DNA of 64,000 bases from Mycobacterium sp. 852013-51886_SCH5428379. Lineage in GTDB: Bacteria > Actinomycetota > Actinomycetes > Mycobacteriales > Mycobacteriaceae. This document shows, piece after piece, positions 33,569-43,234 of this stretch. A program made the position numbers and the translations under genes. The notes under the pieces are model-generated. The model saw nothing but the letters and a program-made list of their open reading frames with translations, made no database searches and had not been told where the DNA came from. Numbering within the stretch: the first letter of the stretch is position 1; each line of letters opens with the position of its first letter. The stretch spans positions 1-64,000 of the forward strand of contig NZ_LZSU01000018.1 of assembly GCF_001665575.1 (NCBI RefSeq), given 5' to 3'.

Positions 33569-34594
33569 ATGGCACCTGCGCAACGTGAACCCAATGTCGT
33601 TGTTCTCGGTGGCGGATCCTGGGGCACCACCGTGGCCTCGATCTGCTCCCGCCGCGCCCCCACCATCCAGTGGGTGCGTTCGGAGGACACCGCCAAGGAC
33701 ATCAACGCCAACCACCGCAACTCGCGCTATCTCGGCGACGACTGCGTGCTGAGCGAGACACTGCGCGCCACCACCGACTTCACCGAGGCCGCCAACTGCG
33801 CCGACGTCGTCGTCATGGGGGTGCCGTCCCACGGCTTCCGCGGCGTCCTCGAGGAACTCGCCGGCGAGTTGCGCCCTTGGGTGCCCGTCGTCTCGCTCGT
33901 CAAGGGCCTCGAACAGGGCACCAACAAGCGGATGAGCCAGATCGTCAGCGAAGTGCTGCCCGGCCATCCGGCGGGAATCCTCGCCGGCCCCAACATCGCC
34001 CGCGAGGTCGCCGACGGCTACGCCGCCGCCGCGGTGCTGGCCATGCCCGATCCGCATCTGGCCGCCCAGCTCGCAGAGTTGTTCCGCACCAAGCGGTTCC
34101 GCACCTACACCACCGACGACGTGGTGGGCGTCGAGATGGCCGGCGCGCTGAAGAACGTGTACGCCATCGCCGTCGGTATGGGCTACTCCCTGGGCATCGG
34201 CGAGAACACCCGCGCCATGGTGATCGCCCGCGCGGTCCGCGAGATGTCGAAACTCGGCGAGGCCATGGGCGGGCACCGCGACACCTTCGCCGGGCTCGCC
34301 GGTATGGGTGACCTCATCGTCACCTGCACCAGCCAGCGCAGCCGCAACCGCCACGTCGGCGAACAACTGGGTTCGGGCAAGTCGATCGACGAGATCATCG
34401 CGGCGATGAATCAGGTCGCCGAGGGCGTCAAGGCCTCCAAGGTGGTCATGGAGTTCGCCGACGAATACGGCATCAACATGCCGATCGCGCGCGAAGTGGA
34501 CGGCGTGATCAACCAGGGGTCCACCGTCGAGCAGGCCTACCGCGGTCTGGTCGCCGAGAAGCCCGGCCACGAGGTGCACGGCCAGGGGTTCTAG
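33569..34594 (+). CDS. gpsA: Glycerol-3-phosphate dehydrogenase [NAD(P)+]
   Basis: 341 residues. N-terminal Rossmann motif VVVLGGGSWGTTVA, then VVVMGVPSHGFRGVL, KGLEQGT, LAGPNIAREV, catalytic Lys region GALKNVYAIAVGMG, and GLAGMGDLIVTCTS. Makes sn-glycerol-3-phosphate for phospholipid synthesis. Orthologue of Rv0564c. Its last 4 bp overlap the convergent EAL-DICT gene. Confidence 0.95.
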   Translation: MAPAQREPNVVVLGGGSWGTTVASICSRRAPTIQWVRSEDTAKDINANHRNSRYLGDDCVLSETLRATTDFTEAANCADVVVMGVPSHGFRGVLEELAGELRPWVPVVSLVKGLEQGTNKRMSQIVSEVLPGHPAGILAGPNIAREVADGYAAAAVLAMPDPHLAAQLAELFRTKRFRTYTTDDVVGVEMAGALKNVYAIAVGMGYSLGIGENTRAMVIARAVREMSKLGEAMGGHRDTFAGLAGMGDLIVTCTSQRSRNRHVGEQLGSGKSIDEIIAAMNQVAEGVKASKVVMEFADEYGINMPIAREVDGVINQGSTVEQAYRGLVAEKPGHEVHGQGF

Positions 34595-35838
34595 AGCAAG
34601 CGGTCGAGCATGTTGCGCGCGGCCTCGGTCACCAGCGTGCGGTCGTAGGTGATCGCGAACTCGAACCGGCGGTCCCCGTCCGCCGGTTCGGATTCCCCCG
34701 GCTCCGGTTCGAGTTCCCGCGCCAGCAGCGCCACACAGTGGTGCGGTCCGAGCACCACCACCGTCCACTCCGCGCACAGCGGGTCCGCCGAATTCAGCGA
34801 GACTGCACGGACTTTCGGATCCGGCTCTTCGGGCAGCCCCTCGGCGAAGATCGCCACCAGCGGGCAGGTGCGCGCCAGTTTGCGGTACTGGTTGCGGGTG
34901 CGGGTGGTGTAGTGCTCCGCGTGCTGCAGCGCCGCGAACACCATCGGCGGATCGGCCACCAGCATGGCCTGACTCTCGATGTGCCGGGTGAACGCGTGCA
35001 AGGTCTCTTTGCGCGCCGTGCGGACGGGCACCCGGCCCGCGATCAGATCGAACGGCGATCCGGCGGCCGGCGCCTGGCCGCGGCCACGATCGGGCACCAC
35101 CCACGGGGTGGGCCGCTGATCGATGAGCGACCCCGCGCGACCGTAGCGGTAGCCCTGCCCCAGCGAGGCGCCCAGGCCCAGCGCCTGTTCGAGGTGCTCC
35201 TCGGTCTCGATGCCCTCGGCGAGGATCACCGCGCCGGTGCGTTCGTGGTGGGCCAGCACTGCCGACAGCGTGCGGGCCTGATGGACGCGCGGAGGGAACT
35301 GCACCAGGTCGATGTCGAGTTTGATGACGTCCGGACACACCACATCCAGCAGCGCCAGCGAATCCGGGTGCACGCCGATGTCGTCGAGCGCAACGGCGAA
35401 CCCGTCGGCTCGCAACGCCGCCGCCTTGCGCAATACGGTCCGCGGGTGGGCGAGCAGATCGCGTTCGGTGAACTCGAACATCAGGTTCAGCGCGGAGTGG
35501 CCGCGGTCCATCACCTCGTCATCGGCCCGGCCGGTGTACGGGGTGCCCGGCTCACAGTTCACCAGAAGCAGGCTGCCGGCCGGCAGTTCGCTGTCCAGCG
35601 CGCCGCGGATCGCAGCGTCGATGCAGGCGCGGTCCAGGCGGTCGAGCCGGCCCGTGGCCACCGCACGCGCGAACACCGCATCGGGACTGGGATGGTCGAG
35701 GTGCGGCCAGCGGGCCAGCGCCTCGAAGCCGACGACCCGGCCGTCGTCCAACGACACGATGGGCTGGTAGGCGGGCACGATCCCGACGCCGTCGACCGCG
35801 GCGTCCAGGGTGTCCTCGGAATCAGTTCTGATCGTCAT
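34591..35838 (-). CDS. EAL-DICT protein, cyclic di-GMP phosphodiesterase-type sensor
   Basis: 415 residues. EAL domain at about 15-240: QPIVSL with EAL (Glu39), Asn94, FEFTERD, DDIG (Asp152-Asp153), IKLD (Lys173), LAEGIE (Glu208) and GQGY (Gln228). The metal and general-base positions are all present, though DDFG is DDIG. The C-terminal part (about 250-410, RKETLHAFTRHIESQAM, FVALL-type core and SADPLCAEWTVVVLGP) resembles the DICT sensory domain. It is not part of the M. tuberculosis Rv0562-Rv0566c block, so it is an insertion. No transmembrane segment. Confidence 0.85.
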   Translation of the reverse strand: MTIRTDSEDTLDAAVDGVGIVPAYQPIVSLDDGRVVGFEALARWPHLDHPSPDAVFARAVATGRLDRLDRACIDAAIRGALDSELPAGSLLLVNCEPGTPYTGRADDEVMDRGHSALNLMFEFTERDLLAHPRTVLRKAAALRADGFAVALDDIGVHPDSLALLDVVCPDVIKLDIDLVQFPPRVHQARTLSAVLAHHERTGAVILAEGIETEEHLEQALGLGASLGQGYRYGRAGSLIDQRPTPWVVPDRGRGQAPAAGSPFDLIAGRVPVRTARKETLHAFTRHIESQAMLVADPPMVFAALQHAEHYTTRTRNQYRKLARTCPLVAIFAEGLPEEPDPKVRAVSLNSADPLCAEWTVVVLGPHHCVALLARELEPEPGESEPADGDRRFEFAITYDRTLVTEAARNMLDRLL

Positions 35839-35891
35839 ACTCACTGCGCTCGATGGCGGCCACCGAGCCGCGCTGGCTGATGCGAGACAGC

Positions 35892-36410
35892 CTAACCGCG
35901 ATTGACGAGCGGATTGGTGACGCCGACCGTATAGCTTCCTGCCGGGCTGACGACGAATCCGGCACCCGTCTGCGCGTCCGTGCACGTTGTGGCCACCCCG
36001 TCCGTGCCACAGCTCAGCGTGCGGTAGCTCAGCCGGGTGTTGGGCGGCAGCGGTTTGGTTTCGCCGGCCATCGCGAACACAGGTCCGCCCGTGGTGCTGA
36101 AGCCGGGCAGACCGCCGATCGAGCCGCTGATCAGATTCGCACCAGCCGGTGCGGCGGGAATGGGCCCGTTGCAGCCGTACATGCCGCTGCGCTGGATCAC
36201 GCAGGTCAGGCCGTCGGGGGCGCTGAACGCGTACCAGGTGCCGTCCATGACGGCGAAGTCCTGGGGGTTCACCGGGGCGAACGCGTTGACATTCGGAAGC
36301 GGTGGCGGCGGTGGCGGTGGCGGTGCAGGTTGTGCAGCCGCGACCCCCGGCACACCAACAACGGCCGCCCCCACGGCTCCCACCACGCCGATCAGAATTC
36401 TGCTCAGCAC
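35892..36410 (-). CDS. Secreted Pro-rich protein of unknown function
   Basis: 172 residues from GTG with AGGGTG upstream. A Sec signal peptide (LIGVVGAVGAAVVGVPGVAAA) is followed by an eight-Pro run and a compact domain with four Cys (LTCVIQRSGMYGCNGP, LSCGTDGVATTCTD), probably two disulfides. It resembles small mycobacterial exported antigens. It is next to htpX on the same strand. Function unknown. Confidence 0.7.
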   Translation of the reverse strand: MLSRILIGVVGAVGAAVVGVPGVAAAQPAPPPPPPPPLPNVNAFAPVNPQDFAVMDGTWYAFSAPDGLTCVIQRSGMYGCNGPIPAAPAGANLISGSIGGLPGFSTTGGPVFAMAGETKPLPPNTRLSYRTLSCGTDGVATTCTDAQTGAGFVVSPAGSYTVGVTNPLVNRG

Positions 36411-36479
36411 GCAGTCACCCTAACGCGAGGTGCCGGGGCGCACCACAGCTGACGTCCGGCACTGGTCAAAAGCGCCGGC

Positions 36480-37355
36480 TCAGTAGCGGCCCGGCCCACG
36501 CCCGGCCATCTGCTCGAGGCGGCGGATGCGGTCCTCGATCGGCGGATGCGTCGAGAACATCTTGCCGATCTTCTCGCCGGAGCGGAACGGGCTGGCGATC
36601 ATGAGGTGGGCCTGATCGGCCAGCTGCGGCTGCGGGGGCAGCGGCGCCGCCTCCACCCCACCGGCGATCTTGCGCAACGCCGAGGCCAGCGCGAGCGGGT
36701 CGCCGGTCAGCTCGGCGCCGGACTGGTCGGCCTGGTACTCCCGCGACCGCGACACCGCCAGCCGCACCACCGTGGCCGCGATCGGCCCCAGCAGCGAAAC
36801 GAGCAGCAGCATAAACGGATTCGTACCTTCGCGGTTGCCGCCGAACATCCCGGCGAACAACGCGATGTTGGCCAGCGCCGTGATCACCGACGCCATCGCG
36901 CCGGCCACACACGAGATGAGGATGTCTCGGTTGTAAACGTGGGAAAGCTCGTGGCCCAGCACGGCGCGCAGCTCCCGCTCGTTGAGGATCTGCAGGATCC
37001 CCGTCGTGCAGCAGACTGCCGAATTCCGCGGATTGCGGCCGGTCGCGAAGGCGTTCGGGTTTGCGGTGTCCGAGATGTAGAGCCGCGGCATCGGCTGGTG
37101 TGCGGCGTTGGCGAGCTCGCGGACGATGCGGTACATCACCGGCGCCTGCAATTCGCTGACCGGTTGGGCGTGCATCGCACGCAGCGCCATCTTGTCGCTG
37201 TTGAAGTACACGTAGGCGTTCATGCCGATGGCGAACAGCACCGCCAGCGCCATGATCGACCGACCGAACAACGAGCCGACGAAGACGATCAACGCCGACA
37301 TGCCCACCAGCAACAGGAACGTCTTGAACCTGTTGGCGTGCGGATTCCATGTCAT
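36480..37355 (-). CDS. htpX: Membrane metalloprotease HtpX
   Basis: 291 residues. Two N-terminal transmembrane helices ([20 protein letters not shown] and the next), the zinc site GHELSH, a second hydrophobic pair, and [13 protein letters not shown] with the third ligand Glu. It degrades misfolded membrane proteins from the cytoplasmic side. Orthologue of Rv0563, same order beside grcC1. Confidence 0.95.
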   Translation of the reverse strand: MTWNPHANRFKTFLLLVGMSALIVFVGSLFGRSIMALAVLFAIGMNAYVYFNSDKMALRAMHAQPVSELQAPVMYRIVRELANAAHQPMPRLYISDTANPNAFATGRNPRNSAVCCTTGILQILNERELRAVLGHELSHVYNRDILISCVAGAMASVITALANIALFAGMFGGNREGTNPFMLLLVSLLGPIAATVVRLAVSRSREYQADQSGAELTGDPLALASALRKIAGGVEAAPLPPQPQLADQAHLMIASPFRSGEKIGKMFSTHPPIEDRIRRLEQMAGRGPGRY

Positions 37356-37434
37356 CGAATCTGTCTCCTAAGAGTCGTGAGAACTGATCCTCGCTGACTG
37401 AACGCTGCACACGGCGGTTCGGGTTCCGCGCGCC

Positions 37435-38442
37435 TCAGCCGTGCCGGGTGATGGTGTAGTCCACCAACGACGCCAGCGCGTGTCGTCCCGGCCCATCCGG
37501 CAGCTGCGCGAGCTCGTCGCGGGCCTGCTGCGCGTAGCGCGTCACGGTCGCCTTGGCCTGCTCCATGCCTGGTGAACGGCGTAACAGACCGAGCGCCTCG
37601 GCCAGGTCGTCGTCGTTGTCAACGGGTTGGGCGAGCAGTTCGCGGAGCCGATCGGCGTCCGGCCCGGTCTCGCGCAGAGCGTAAAGCACCGGCAGCGTGT
37701 GAACACCCTCACGCAGATCCGTCCCGGGCAACTTGCCCGATTCGTCGGGGTCGCTGTCGATGTCGATGATGTCGTCGGAGATCTGGAAGGCGGTTCCGAC
37801 GATGCCGCCGAGCCGCGCCAGCCGTTCGATCTGGTCCTCCCCCGCGCCGGAGAACGTCGCCCCGAAGCGGCCCGACGCGGCGATCAGGCAGGCCGTCTTC
37901 TCGTAGACGACTTTGAGGTAGTGCTCGACCTCGTCGGCGCCCTCGACCAATCCGCGGGTCTCCCGCATCTGGCCGGTGACCAGCTGGGCGAAGGTGTCGG
38001 CGATGATCCGCACCGCGTCCGGTCCGAGCCGCGACACCAGCCGCGAGGCGGTCGCGAAGAGATAATCCCCGGCCAGGATCGCGATGTTGTTGCTCCAGCG
38101 GGCGTTGGCGCTGGCCGCACCGCGGCGCATCTGCGCCTCATCCATGACGTCGTCGTGGTAGAGCGTGGCCAGGTGCACCAGCTCGATGACCGCGCCCGCG
38201 ACCGTCACCTGCCAGGCGTCGGGGTCCGGGCCCAACCGGGCGGAGAGCACGGTGAACAACGGGCGGAACCGCTTGCCTCCGGCCTGGAAGAGGTGCTGAA
38301 CGGCCTCGGCCATGAGCTCGTCGGCCCGGCCGAGTTCCTCGGACATCAGCTCTTCGATTCGGGCCACTCCGTCGCGAACCTCGGCCGCGAAGGCCGGATC
38401 GCCGAAGTCGACGCCTGCCACCACGGTCGCTGGTGTCCTCAC
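37435..38442 (-). CDS. grcC1: Polyprenyl (long-chain isoprenyl) diphosphate synthase
   Basis: 335 residues from GTG, the same length as Rv0562. First Asp-rich motif YHDDVMDEAQMRRG, second ISDDIIDIDSD, GGKRFRP near the N-terminus and the Lys-Thr pair VYEKTACLI. Chain-elongating trans-prenyltransferase that makes the menaquinone side chain precursor. It is divergent from menJ with only 21 bp between the start codons, so the two promoters must overlap or lie inside the genes. Confidence 0.93.
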   Translation of the reverse strand: MRTPATVVAGVDFGDPAFAAEVRDGVARIEELMSEELGRADELMAEAVQHLFQAGGKRFRPLFTVLSARLGPDPDAWQVTVAGAVIELVHLATLYHDDVMDEAQMRRGAASANARWSNNIAILAGDYLFATASRLVSRLGPDAVRIIADTFAQLVTGQMRETRGLVEGADEVEHYLKVVYEKTACLIAASGRFGATFSGAGEDQIERLARLGGIVGTAFQISDDIIDIDSDPDESGKLPGTDLREGVHTLPVLYALRETGPDADRLRELLAQPVDNDDDLAEALGLLRRSPGMEQAKATVTRYAQQARDELAQLPDGPGRHALASLVDYTITRHG

Positions 38443-38463
38443 CCTGCCAACATACTGGGAACC

Positions 38464-39720
38464 ATGAACGCAGCGGCGGGCAGGAGCGAGGCGACCCAGG
38501 GTCGGATGGGCGCGGATGTGGTTGTCATCGGCGCCGGACCTGCGGGTTCGGCGGCCGCTGCGTGGGCTGCCCGCGCCGGGCGTGACGTCCTGGTGATCGA
38601 TTCGGCGCAGTTTCCCCGTGACAAGGCCTGCGGTGACGGGTTGACGCCGCGGGCGGTGGCCGAGCTGGAACGCCTCGGGCTCGGACCGTGGCTGGACACC
38701 CGCATCCGCCACCGCGGGCTGCGGATGTCGGGGTTCGGTTCGGACGTGGAGGTCGAGTGGCCGGGGCCGTCGTTCCCGTCGACCGGAAGTGCGGTGCCCC
38801 GCACGGAACTGGACGACCGGATCCGCGCGGTGGCCGCCGACGACGGCGCGAAGATGCTGCTCGGCGCGAAGGCGGTGGGGGTGCAGCACGGCGCGTCCGG
38901 GCGGGTCACCGAGGTGCAGCTGGACTCGGGGGGTTCCGTGCGGGTCGGCACGCTGATCGTCGCCGACGGCGCCCGCTCGACGCTGGGCCGGGCGCTGGGC
39001 CGCGAGTGGCACCAGCAGACGGTCTACGGCGTGGCGGTGCGCGCCTACATCGCCACGCCGCGCAGCGACGAACCGTGGATCACCTCGCATCTGGAGCTGC
39101 GTTCCCCCGACCAGCAGGTGCTGCCCGGATACGGCTGGATCTTCCCGCTGGGCAACGGCGAGGTGAACATCGGCGTCGGGGCGCTGGCCACCGACAAGCG
39201 CCCGGCCGACGCCGCACTCCGGCCGCTGCTGTCGTATTACACGAGCCTGCGGCGCGAGGAGTGGGGCTTCGCCGGGGAACCGCGGGCGCCGCTGTCGGCG
39301 CTGCTGCCGATGGGGGGCGCCGTTTCCGGTGTCGCAGGACCGAACTGGATGTTGATCGGCGACGCGGCCGCCTGCGTGAACCCGCTCAATGGCGAAGGGA
39401 TCGACTACGGGCTGGAAAGCGGGCGTCTGGCCGCCGAGCTGATCGGCACCGCGGATCTGACCACCGCCTGGCCCGCCGTGCTGCAGGAGCACTATGCGCA
39501 CGGATTCTCCGTCGCCCGCCGACTGGCACTGCTGCTGACCCTGCCCCGGTTCCTGCCGCTGACCGGGCCGCTGGCGATGCGCTCCACGGCGCTGATGCGG
39601 ATCGCGGTGCGGGTGATGGGCAACCTGGTGACCGACGAGGACGCCGACTGGATCGCCCGGATCTGGCGGGCCGGCGGCCTGGCGTCGCGGGGGCTGGACA
39701 GCCGGCCGCCGTTCAGTTGA
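38464..39720 (+). CDS. menJ: Menaquinone beta-isoprenyl reductase MenJ (FAD-dependent geranylgeranyl reductase family)
   Basis: 418 residues. FAD-binding motif VVVIGAGPAGSAAAAWAARAG, substrate-side KACGDGLTPRAVAELERLG, and the second FAD motif LIGDAAACVNPLNGEGIDYGLESG. Orthologue of Rv0561c, which saturates the second isoprene unit of MK-9. Start at ATG 38464; an internal ATG (MGADVVVIG) is an alternative. Its stop overlaps the convergent small membrane-protein gene by 8 bp. Confidence 0.93.
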   Translation: MNAAAGRSEATQGRMGADVVVIGAGPAGSAAAAWAARAGRDVLVIDSAQFPRDKACGDGLTPRAVAELERLGLGPWLDTRIRHRGLRMSGFGSDVEVEWPGPSFPSTGSAVPRTELDDRIRAVAADDGAKMLLGAKAVGVQHGASGRVTEVQLDSGGSVRVGTLIVADGARSTLGRALGREWHQQTVYGVAVRAYIATPRSDEPWITSHLELRSPDQQVLPGYGWIFPLGNGEVNIGVGALATDKRPADAALRPLLSYYTSLRREEWGFAGEPRAPLSALLPMGGAVSGVAGPNWMLIGDAAACVNPLNGEGIDYGLESGRLAAELIGTADLTTAWPAVLQEHYAHGFSVARRLALLLTLPRFLPLTGPLAMRSTALMRIAVRVMGNLVTDEDADWIARIWRAGGLASRGLDSRPPFS

Positions 39721-39931
39721 TCTCCTCCCTGCTCTCGTCCTTCGAACCCGCATCGGTGAGCGCCAGCGCGATGAGGACATCGGCAGCGGTGATGAACAGG
39801 CCGAACCAATACGCCCACTTCATCGTCGGATCGGGGTGGGTGGCGAAGAACAGGATGAGAAAGATCGGGCCGACGCAGCCGAAGACGAGCATCATCGCCT
39901 GAATGCGCACATACCGCCAGAACGTCTCCAC
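39713..39931 (-). CDS. Small two-helix membrane protein
   Basis: 72 residues from GTG (METFWRYVRIQ). Two hydrophobic segments (MMLVFGCVGPIFLILFFA and YWFGLFITAADVLIALAL) and a charged C-terminus (GSKDESREEIN). The next gene starts 21 bp away in the opposite direction. No family name recognised; position among menaquinone genes may hint at a quinone-related role, but there is no direct evidence. Confidence 0.6.
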   Translation of the reverse strand: METFWRYVRIQAMMLVFGCVGPIFLILFFATHPDPTMKWAYWFGLFITAADVLIALALTDAGSKDESREEIN

Positions 39932-39951
39932 CTGCAGGATTATCTCTGACC

Positions 39952-40395
39952 ATGAGTGACATGGTGGCGGTCTACCGCGCTCCGATGCGATCGCGGGACG
40001 ACGACGTCGATGTCGCGGCGACCATCGCGCGGGCGCGGGCGCGTTCGGTGTGCGGCTTCGGCGAACGCGGGGTGGCCCCGGAGAAGCTCGACGGCCGCAT
40101 CGGGCGGTTCGCCGCGGCGCCCGACGGGTCGTTCGTCTGGACCCGCGACCCCGACGGCCTGTTCTGGCTGGGCCGCCTGGACGGGAGCTACCGTCGCGAC
40201 ACCTCAACGGCCGCAACCGAAGTCGACCTCGTCCACGTGCGGCCGTGCCGCTGGCTGGGCGAACCGCTGCTGGAACCACAGGTGCCGCCGGCGGTGTTGG
40301 CGACTTATCGGCGCGGTGGGCGCAACTTCCAGCAGACCCACGACCCGGAGGTCGGCGCGCAGAGCCTGCGGCTGTGGGAGGCCGCTAAGGCTTGA
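39952..40395 (+). CDS. Conserved mycobacterial protein of unknown function
   Basis: 147 residues, soluble, GC-codon use typical of a real gene. Segments such as [37 protein letters not shown] and [12 protein letters not shown] look conserved-type, with a Trp/Arg-rich C-terminal half. It has no recognised domain. It lies between a small membrane protein and menG and overlaps menG by 11 bp tail to tail. Start uncertain (ATG 39952 or 39961). Confidence 0.6.
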   Translation: MSDMVAVYRAPMRSRDDDVDVAATIARARARSVCGFGERGVAPEKLDGRIGRFAAAPDGSFVWTRDPDGLFWLGRLDGSYRRDTSTAATEVDLVHVRPCRWLGEPLLEPQVPPAVLATYRRGGRNFQQTHDPEVGAQSLRLWEAAKA

Positions 40396-41071
40396 CGGCA
40401 GAGTGCAGCGCGACGATGCCGCCCGTCAGGTTGCGCCACCGCACCTGCGACCAGCCCGCGGCGGCGATCTGCCGGGCCAGTTCGGGCTGGTCGGGCCAGG
40501 CCCGAATGGATTCGGCGAGGTAGACGTACGCGTCAGGATTCGACGCCACCGCCCGCGCCATCCGGGGCAGCGCCTGCATCAGGTACTCCTTGTACAGCGT
40601 CGCGAAGGCGCCGTTGGTGGGAGTCGCGAACTCGCACACCACAAGTCGGCCGCCCGGACGCGTCACCCGGGCCATCTCGCGGAGGCCGGCAGCGTGGTCG
40701 ACCACGTTGCGCAACCCGAAGCTGATCGTCACCGCGTCGAACGACTCGTCGGCGAACGGCAGTTTCGTGGCGTCACCGGCGACCTTCGGCAGGTCCCGGC
40801 GGCGGCCTGCGGCGAGCATGCCGACCGAGAAGTCCGCGGCCACGCACCAGGCGCCCGACGCGGCGAGTTCGGCCGTCGACACCGCGGTTCCGGCCGCCAG
40901 GTCGAGCACCCTGTCCCCCGGCCCGATGCCGAGCGCGGCTCGCGTCTGGCGGCGCCAGAAGCGGTCCTGGCCCAGAGAGAGCACGGTGTTGGTCAGGTCG
41001 TACCGCCGCGCTACCGCATCGAACATCGATGCGACCTCGTGCGGATCCTTGTCCAGCGTCGCGCGACTCAT
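40385..41071 (-). CDS. menG: Demethylmenaquinone methyltransferase (UbiE/MenG)
   Basis: 228 residues. Class I SAM methyltransferase with UbiE motifs: [36 protein letters not shown] (SAM loop), [21 protein letters not shown], and [12 protein letters not shown]. Last step of menaquinone synthesis. Orthologue of Rv0558. Its end overlaps the plus-strand gene before it by 11 bp. Confidence 0.93.
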   Translation of the reverse strand: MSRATLDKDPHEVASMFDAVARRYDLTNTVLSLGQDRFWRRQTRAALGIGPGDRVLDLAAGTAVSTAELAASGAWCVAADFSVGMLAAGRRRDLPKVAGDATKLPFADESFDAVTISFGLRNVVDHAAGLREMARVTRPGGRLVVCEFATPTNGAFATLYKEYLMQALPRMARAVASNPDAYVYLAESIRAWPDQPELARQIAAAGWSQVRWRNLTGGIVALHSAVKP

Positions 41072-41141
41072 GGCGCCGACGCTACCTGTGAATCCCTTGT
41101 CGACGGGAATCAGAGCGCGGGTGTGGGTATTGCATCCAGAC

Positions 41142-41966
41142 ATGAGTGAAAAAACGTGGTTCATCACCGGAACGTCTCGCGGCTTCGGACGCGAATGGAC
41201 GATCGCGGCCCTCGAGCGCGGCGACCGCGTCGCGGCCACAGCCCGCGACGCCTCGACCCTCGATGACCTGAAATCGAGGTACGGCGACGCGCTGCTACCC
41301 ATCGAATTGAACGTGGACGACCGCGAAGCCGACTTCGCCGCGGTCGCCCGGGCGCACGACCATTTCGGCCGGCTCGACATCGTGGTCAACAACGCCGGTT
41401 ACGGGCAGTTCGGCTTCATCGAGGAGCTCACCGAACAGGAAGCCCGCGCCCAGATCGAGACGAACGTGTTCGGCGCGCTGTGGATCACCCAGGCGGCGCT
41501 GCCGTATCTGCGGGCGCAGCGCAGCGGTCACATTCTGCAGGTGTCGTCGATCGGCGGCATCACCGCGTTCCAGAACGTCGGCATCTACAACGCGTCGAAG
41601 TGGGCGCTGGAGGGGTTCTCGCAGGCGCTGGCGCAGGAGGTGGCGTCGTTCGGCATCCACGTCACCCTCATCGAGCCCGGCGGCTTCGACACCGACTGGG
41701 GCGGCTCGTCCGCCAAACGCGCGACCCCGCTGCCCGACTACGAGGAAGCACACGCCGAGGCGGAGCGGGCGCGCAGCCAGCGCACGGCAAAGTCGGGCGA
41801 TCCCAAGGCGTCCGGGGCAGCGGTCCTCAAGATCGTCGACGCGCAGGATCCGCCGCTGCGGGTGTTCTTCGGTGAACTGCCGCTGCAGTTGGCCAGGGCG
41901 GACTACGAGAACCGGCTGAAGACGTGGGAGCAGTGGCAACCGGTCGCTGTGGAGGCGCAGGGCTAG
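41142..41966 (+). CDS. Classical short-chain dehydrogenase/reductase
   Basis: 274 residues. TGTSRGFG cofactor loop, NNAGYGQFG, catalytic Ser in VSSIGG and YNASK (Tyr-Lys). The retained sequence after the core ([22 protein letters not shown]) is typical of a common oxidoreductase subfamily with unknown substrate. It is divergent from menG, convergent with mgtA, and not part of the M. tuberculosis quinone block. Confidence 0.88.
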   Translation: MSEKTWFITGTSRGFGREWTIAALERGDRVAATARDASTLDDLKSRYGDALLPIELNVDDREADFAAVARAHDHFGRLDIVVNNAGYGQFGFIEELTEQEARAQIETNVFGALWITQAALPYLRAQRSGHILQVSSIGGITAFQNVGIYNASKWALEGFSQALAQEVASFGIHVTLIEPGGFDTDWGGSSAKRATPLPDYEEAHAEAERARSQRTAKSGDPKASGAAVLKIVDAQDPPLRVFFGELPLQLARADYENRLKTWEQWQPVAVEAQG

Positions 41967-42000
41967 CGACCTCTGTCCCGCGAGAGTGAAGCCAGGGCTG

Positions 42001-43149
42001 TCACGGTGCCGGCTTCACGACCGGGAATGCTGTTTCGCGGGGAAGGCCGAGGACTGCGTAGTAGTGGTCGAGGAGTTCGTCGCAGATCGCCGGCCACGTG
42101 CGGCCCAGCACGCTGCGGCGCGCGGCGAGCGCGTAGCGGGGCCGTTCGGCGATCAGGTGGTCGACGGCCGCGGACAGTCTCGCCTCGAATTCGTCGACGT
42201 CGAGCAGCAGGCCGGTGCGGTACGGCGCCACCAGATCGCGCGGCCCGCCGGCGTTCGGCGCGATCACCGGCAGGCCCGAGGCCATCGCCTCCTGCACGGC
42301 CTGACAGAACGTCTCGTGTTCGCCGGGGTGGACGAAGACGTCCATGCTCGCGTAGGCGGCCGCCAGGTCGGCGCCGAACAGCGCACCGGTGAAAACCGCT
42401 GTCGGCATGCGGGATTCGAGCTTCGCCCGGTCGACGCCGTCGCCCACGACGACCACCTGCAGATCGTCGCGCGCACTCAGCGCGGCCAACCGTTCGACGT
42501 GTTTCTCGGGTGCGAGCCGGCCGACGAAGCCGACGACCGGTCTGCCGTCGGGCGACCACTGCCGGCGCAGCCCGTCGTCGCGCGCCGACGGGGCGAAACC
42601 GGTGATGTCCACCCCGCGCGCCCACTTGTGCACCCGCGGAACGCCATGCGCCTGGAGATCTTCGATCGCCGACGTCGACGGCGCCAACGTGCGGTCGGCC
42701 TTGCTGTGCAGCCGTCGCGTCCACATCCAGGACGCGCGGGACAGCGCGCCGACACCATAGCTCTGGGCGAAGCCGGCCACATCGGTCTGGAACACCGCCA
42801 CCGTCGGCACCCCGAGGCGGCGGGCCGCGTGAACGCCGCCCCAGCCGAGCAGCGCCGGCGAGGCCAGATGCACGACGTCGGGATCGAATCCGCGCAGCAC
42901 GGTCACCAGCCGCGGCAGCGGCACGCCCAGCGGCAGCGAGGTGACCTTCGGGAACATCCGCGACGGCACGCGATGCACCCGCACCCCATGGTGCACGCGT
43001 TCGGCGCGCGGTTCACCGCGCGGACTGTCCGGGGCGATGACCAGGACCTCGTGACCGGTCGAGCGCAGATGCTCGATCACCCGGAGCACCGAGTTGGTGA
43101 CGCCGTTGACATTGGGGAGGAAGGATTCTGCGACGATCGCCACACGCAC
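42001..43149 (-). CDS. mgtA: GDP-mannose-dependent alpha-mannosyltransferase (Rv0557 type)
   Basis: 382 residues, GT4 fold. N-terminal [21 protein letters not shown], middle [18 protein letters not shown], and the donor site [22 protein letters not shown]. Orthologue of Rv0557 (formerly PimB), which mannosylates a glucuronyl-diacylglycerol acceptor and is involved in lipomannan-like glycolipids. In the same neighbourhood as menD and menG as in M. tuberculosis. Confidence 0.9.
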   Translation of the reverse strand: MRVAIVAESFLPNVNGVTNSVLRVIEHLRSTGHEVLVIAPDSPRGEPRAERVHHGVRVHRVPSRMFPKVTSLPLGVPLPRLVTVLRGFDPDVVHLASPALLGWGGVHAARRLGVPTVAVFQTDVAGFAQSYGVGALSRASWMWTRRLHSKADRTLAPSTSAIEDLQAHGVPRVHKWARGVDITGFAPSARDDGLRRQWSPDGRPVVGFVGRLAPEKHVERLAALSARDDLQVVVVGDGVDRAKLESRMPTAVFTGALFGADLAAAYASMDVFVHPGEHETFCQAVQEAMASGLPVIAPNAGGPRDLVAPYRTGLLLDVDEFEARLSAAVDHLIAERPRYALAARRSVLGRTWPAICDELLDHYYAVLGLPRETAFPVVKPAP

Positions 43150-43234
43150 GCCGCGAGCGTGACAGCGCTACCTGACGAGCAGGTTGCCCGCCGGAATACG
43201 CGACACGAAGAGCAGGGGCGGTACCGTTTCCCGT

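Noticed and set aside
32948..35338. 796-codon minus-strand frame
   Set aside because: Antisense to yajQ and gpsA and out of frame with the EAL gene; low-complexity shadow.
37627..39720. 697-codon frame ending with MenJ
   Set aside because: Only the part from 38464 is MenJ; the upstream part is antisense to grcC1, so it is not a fusion.
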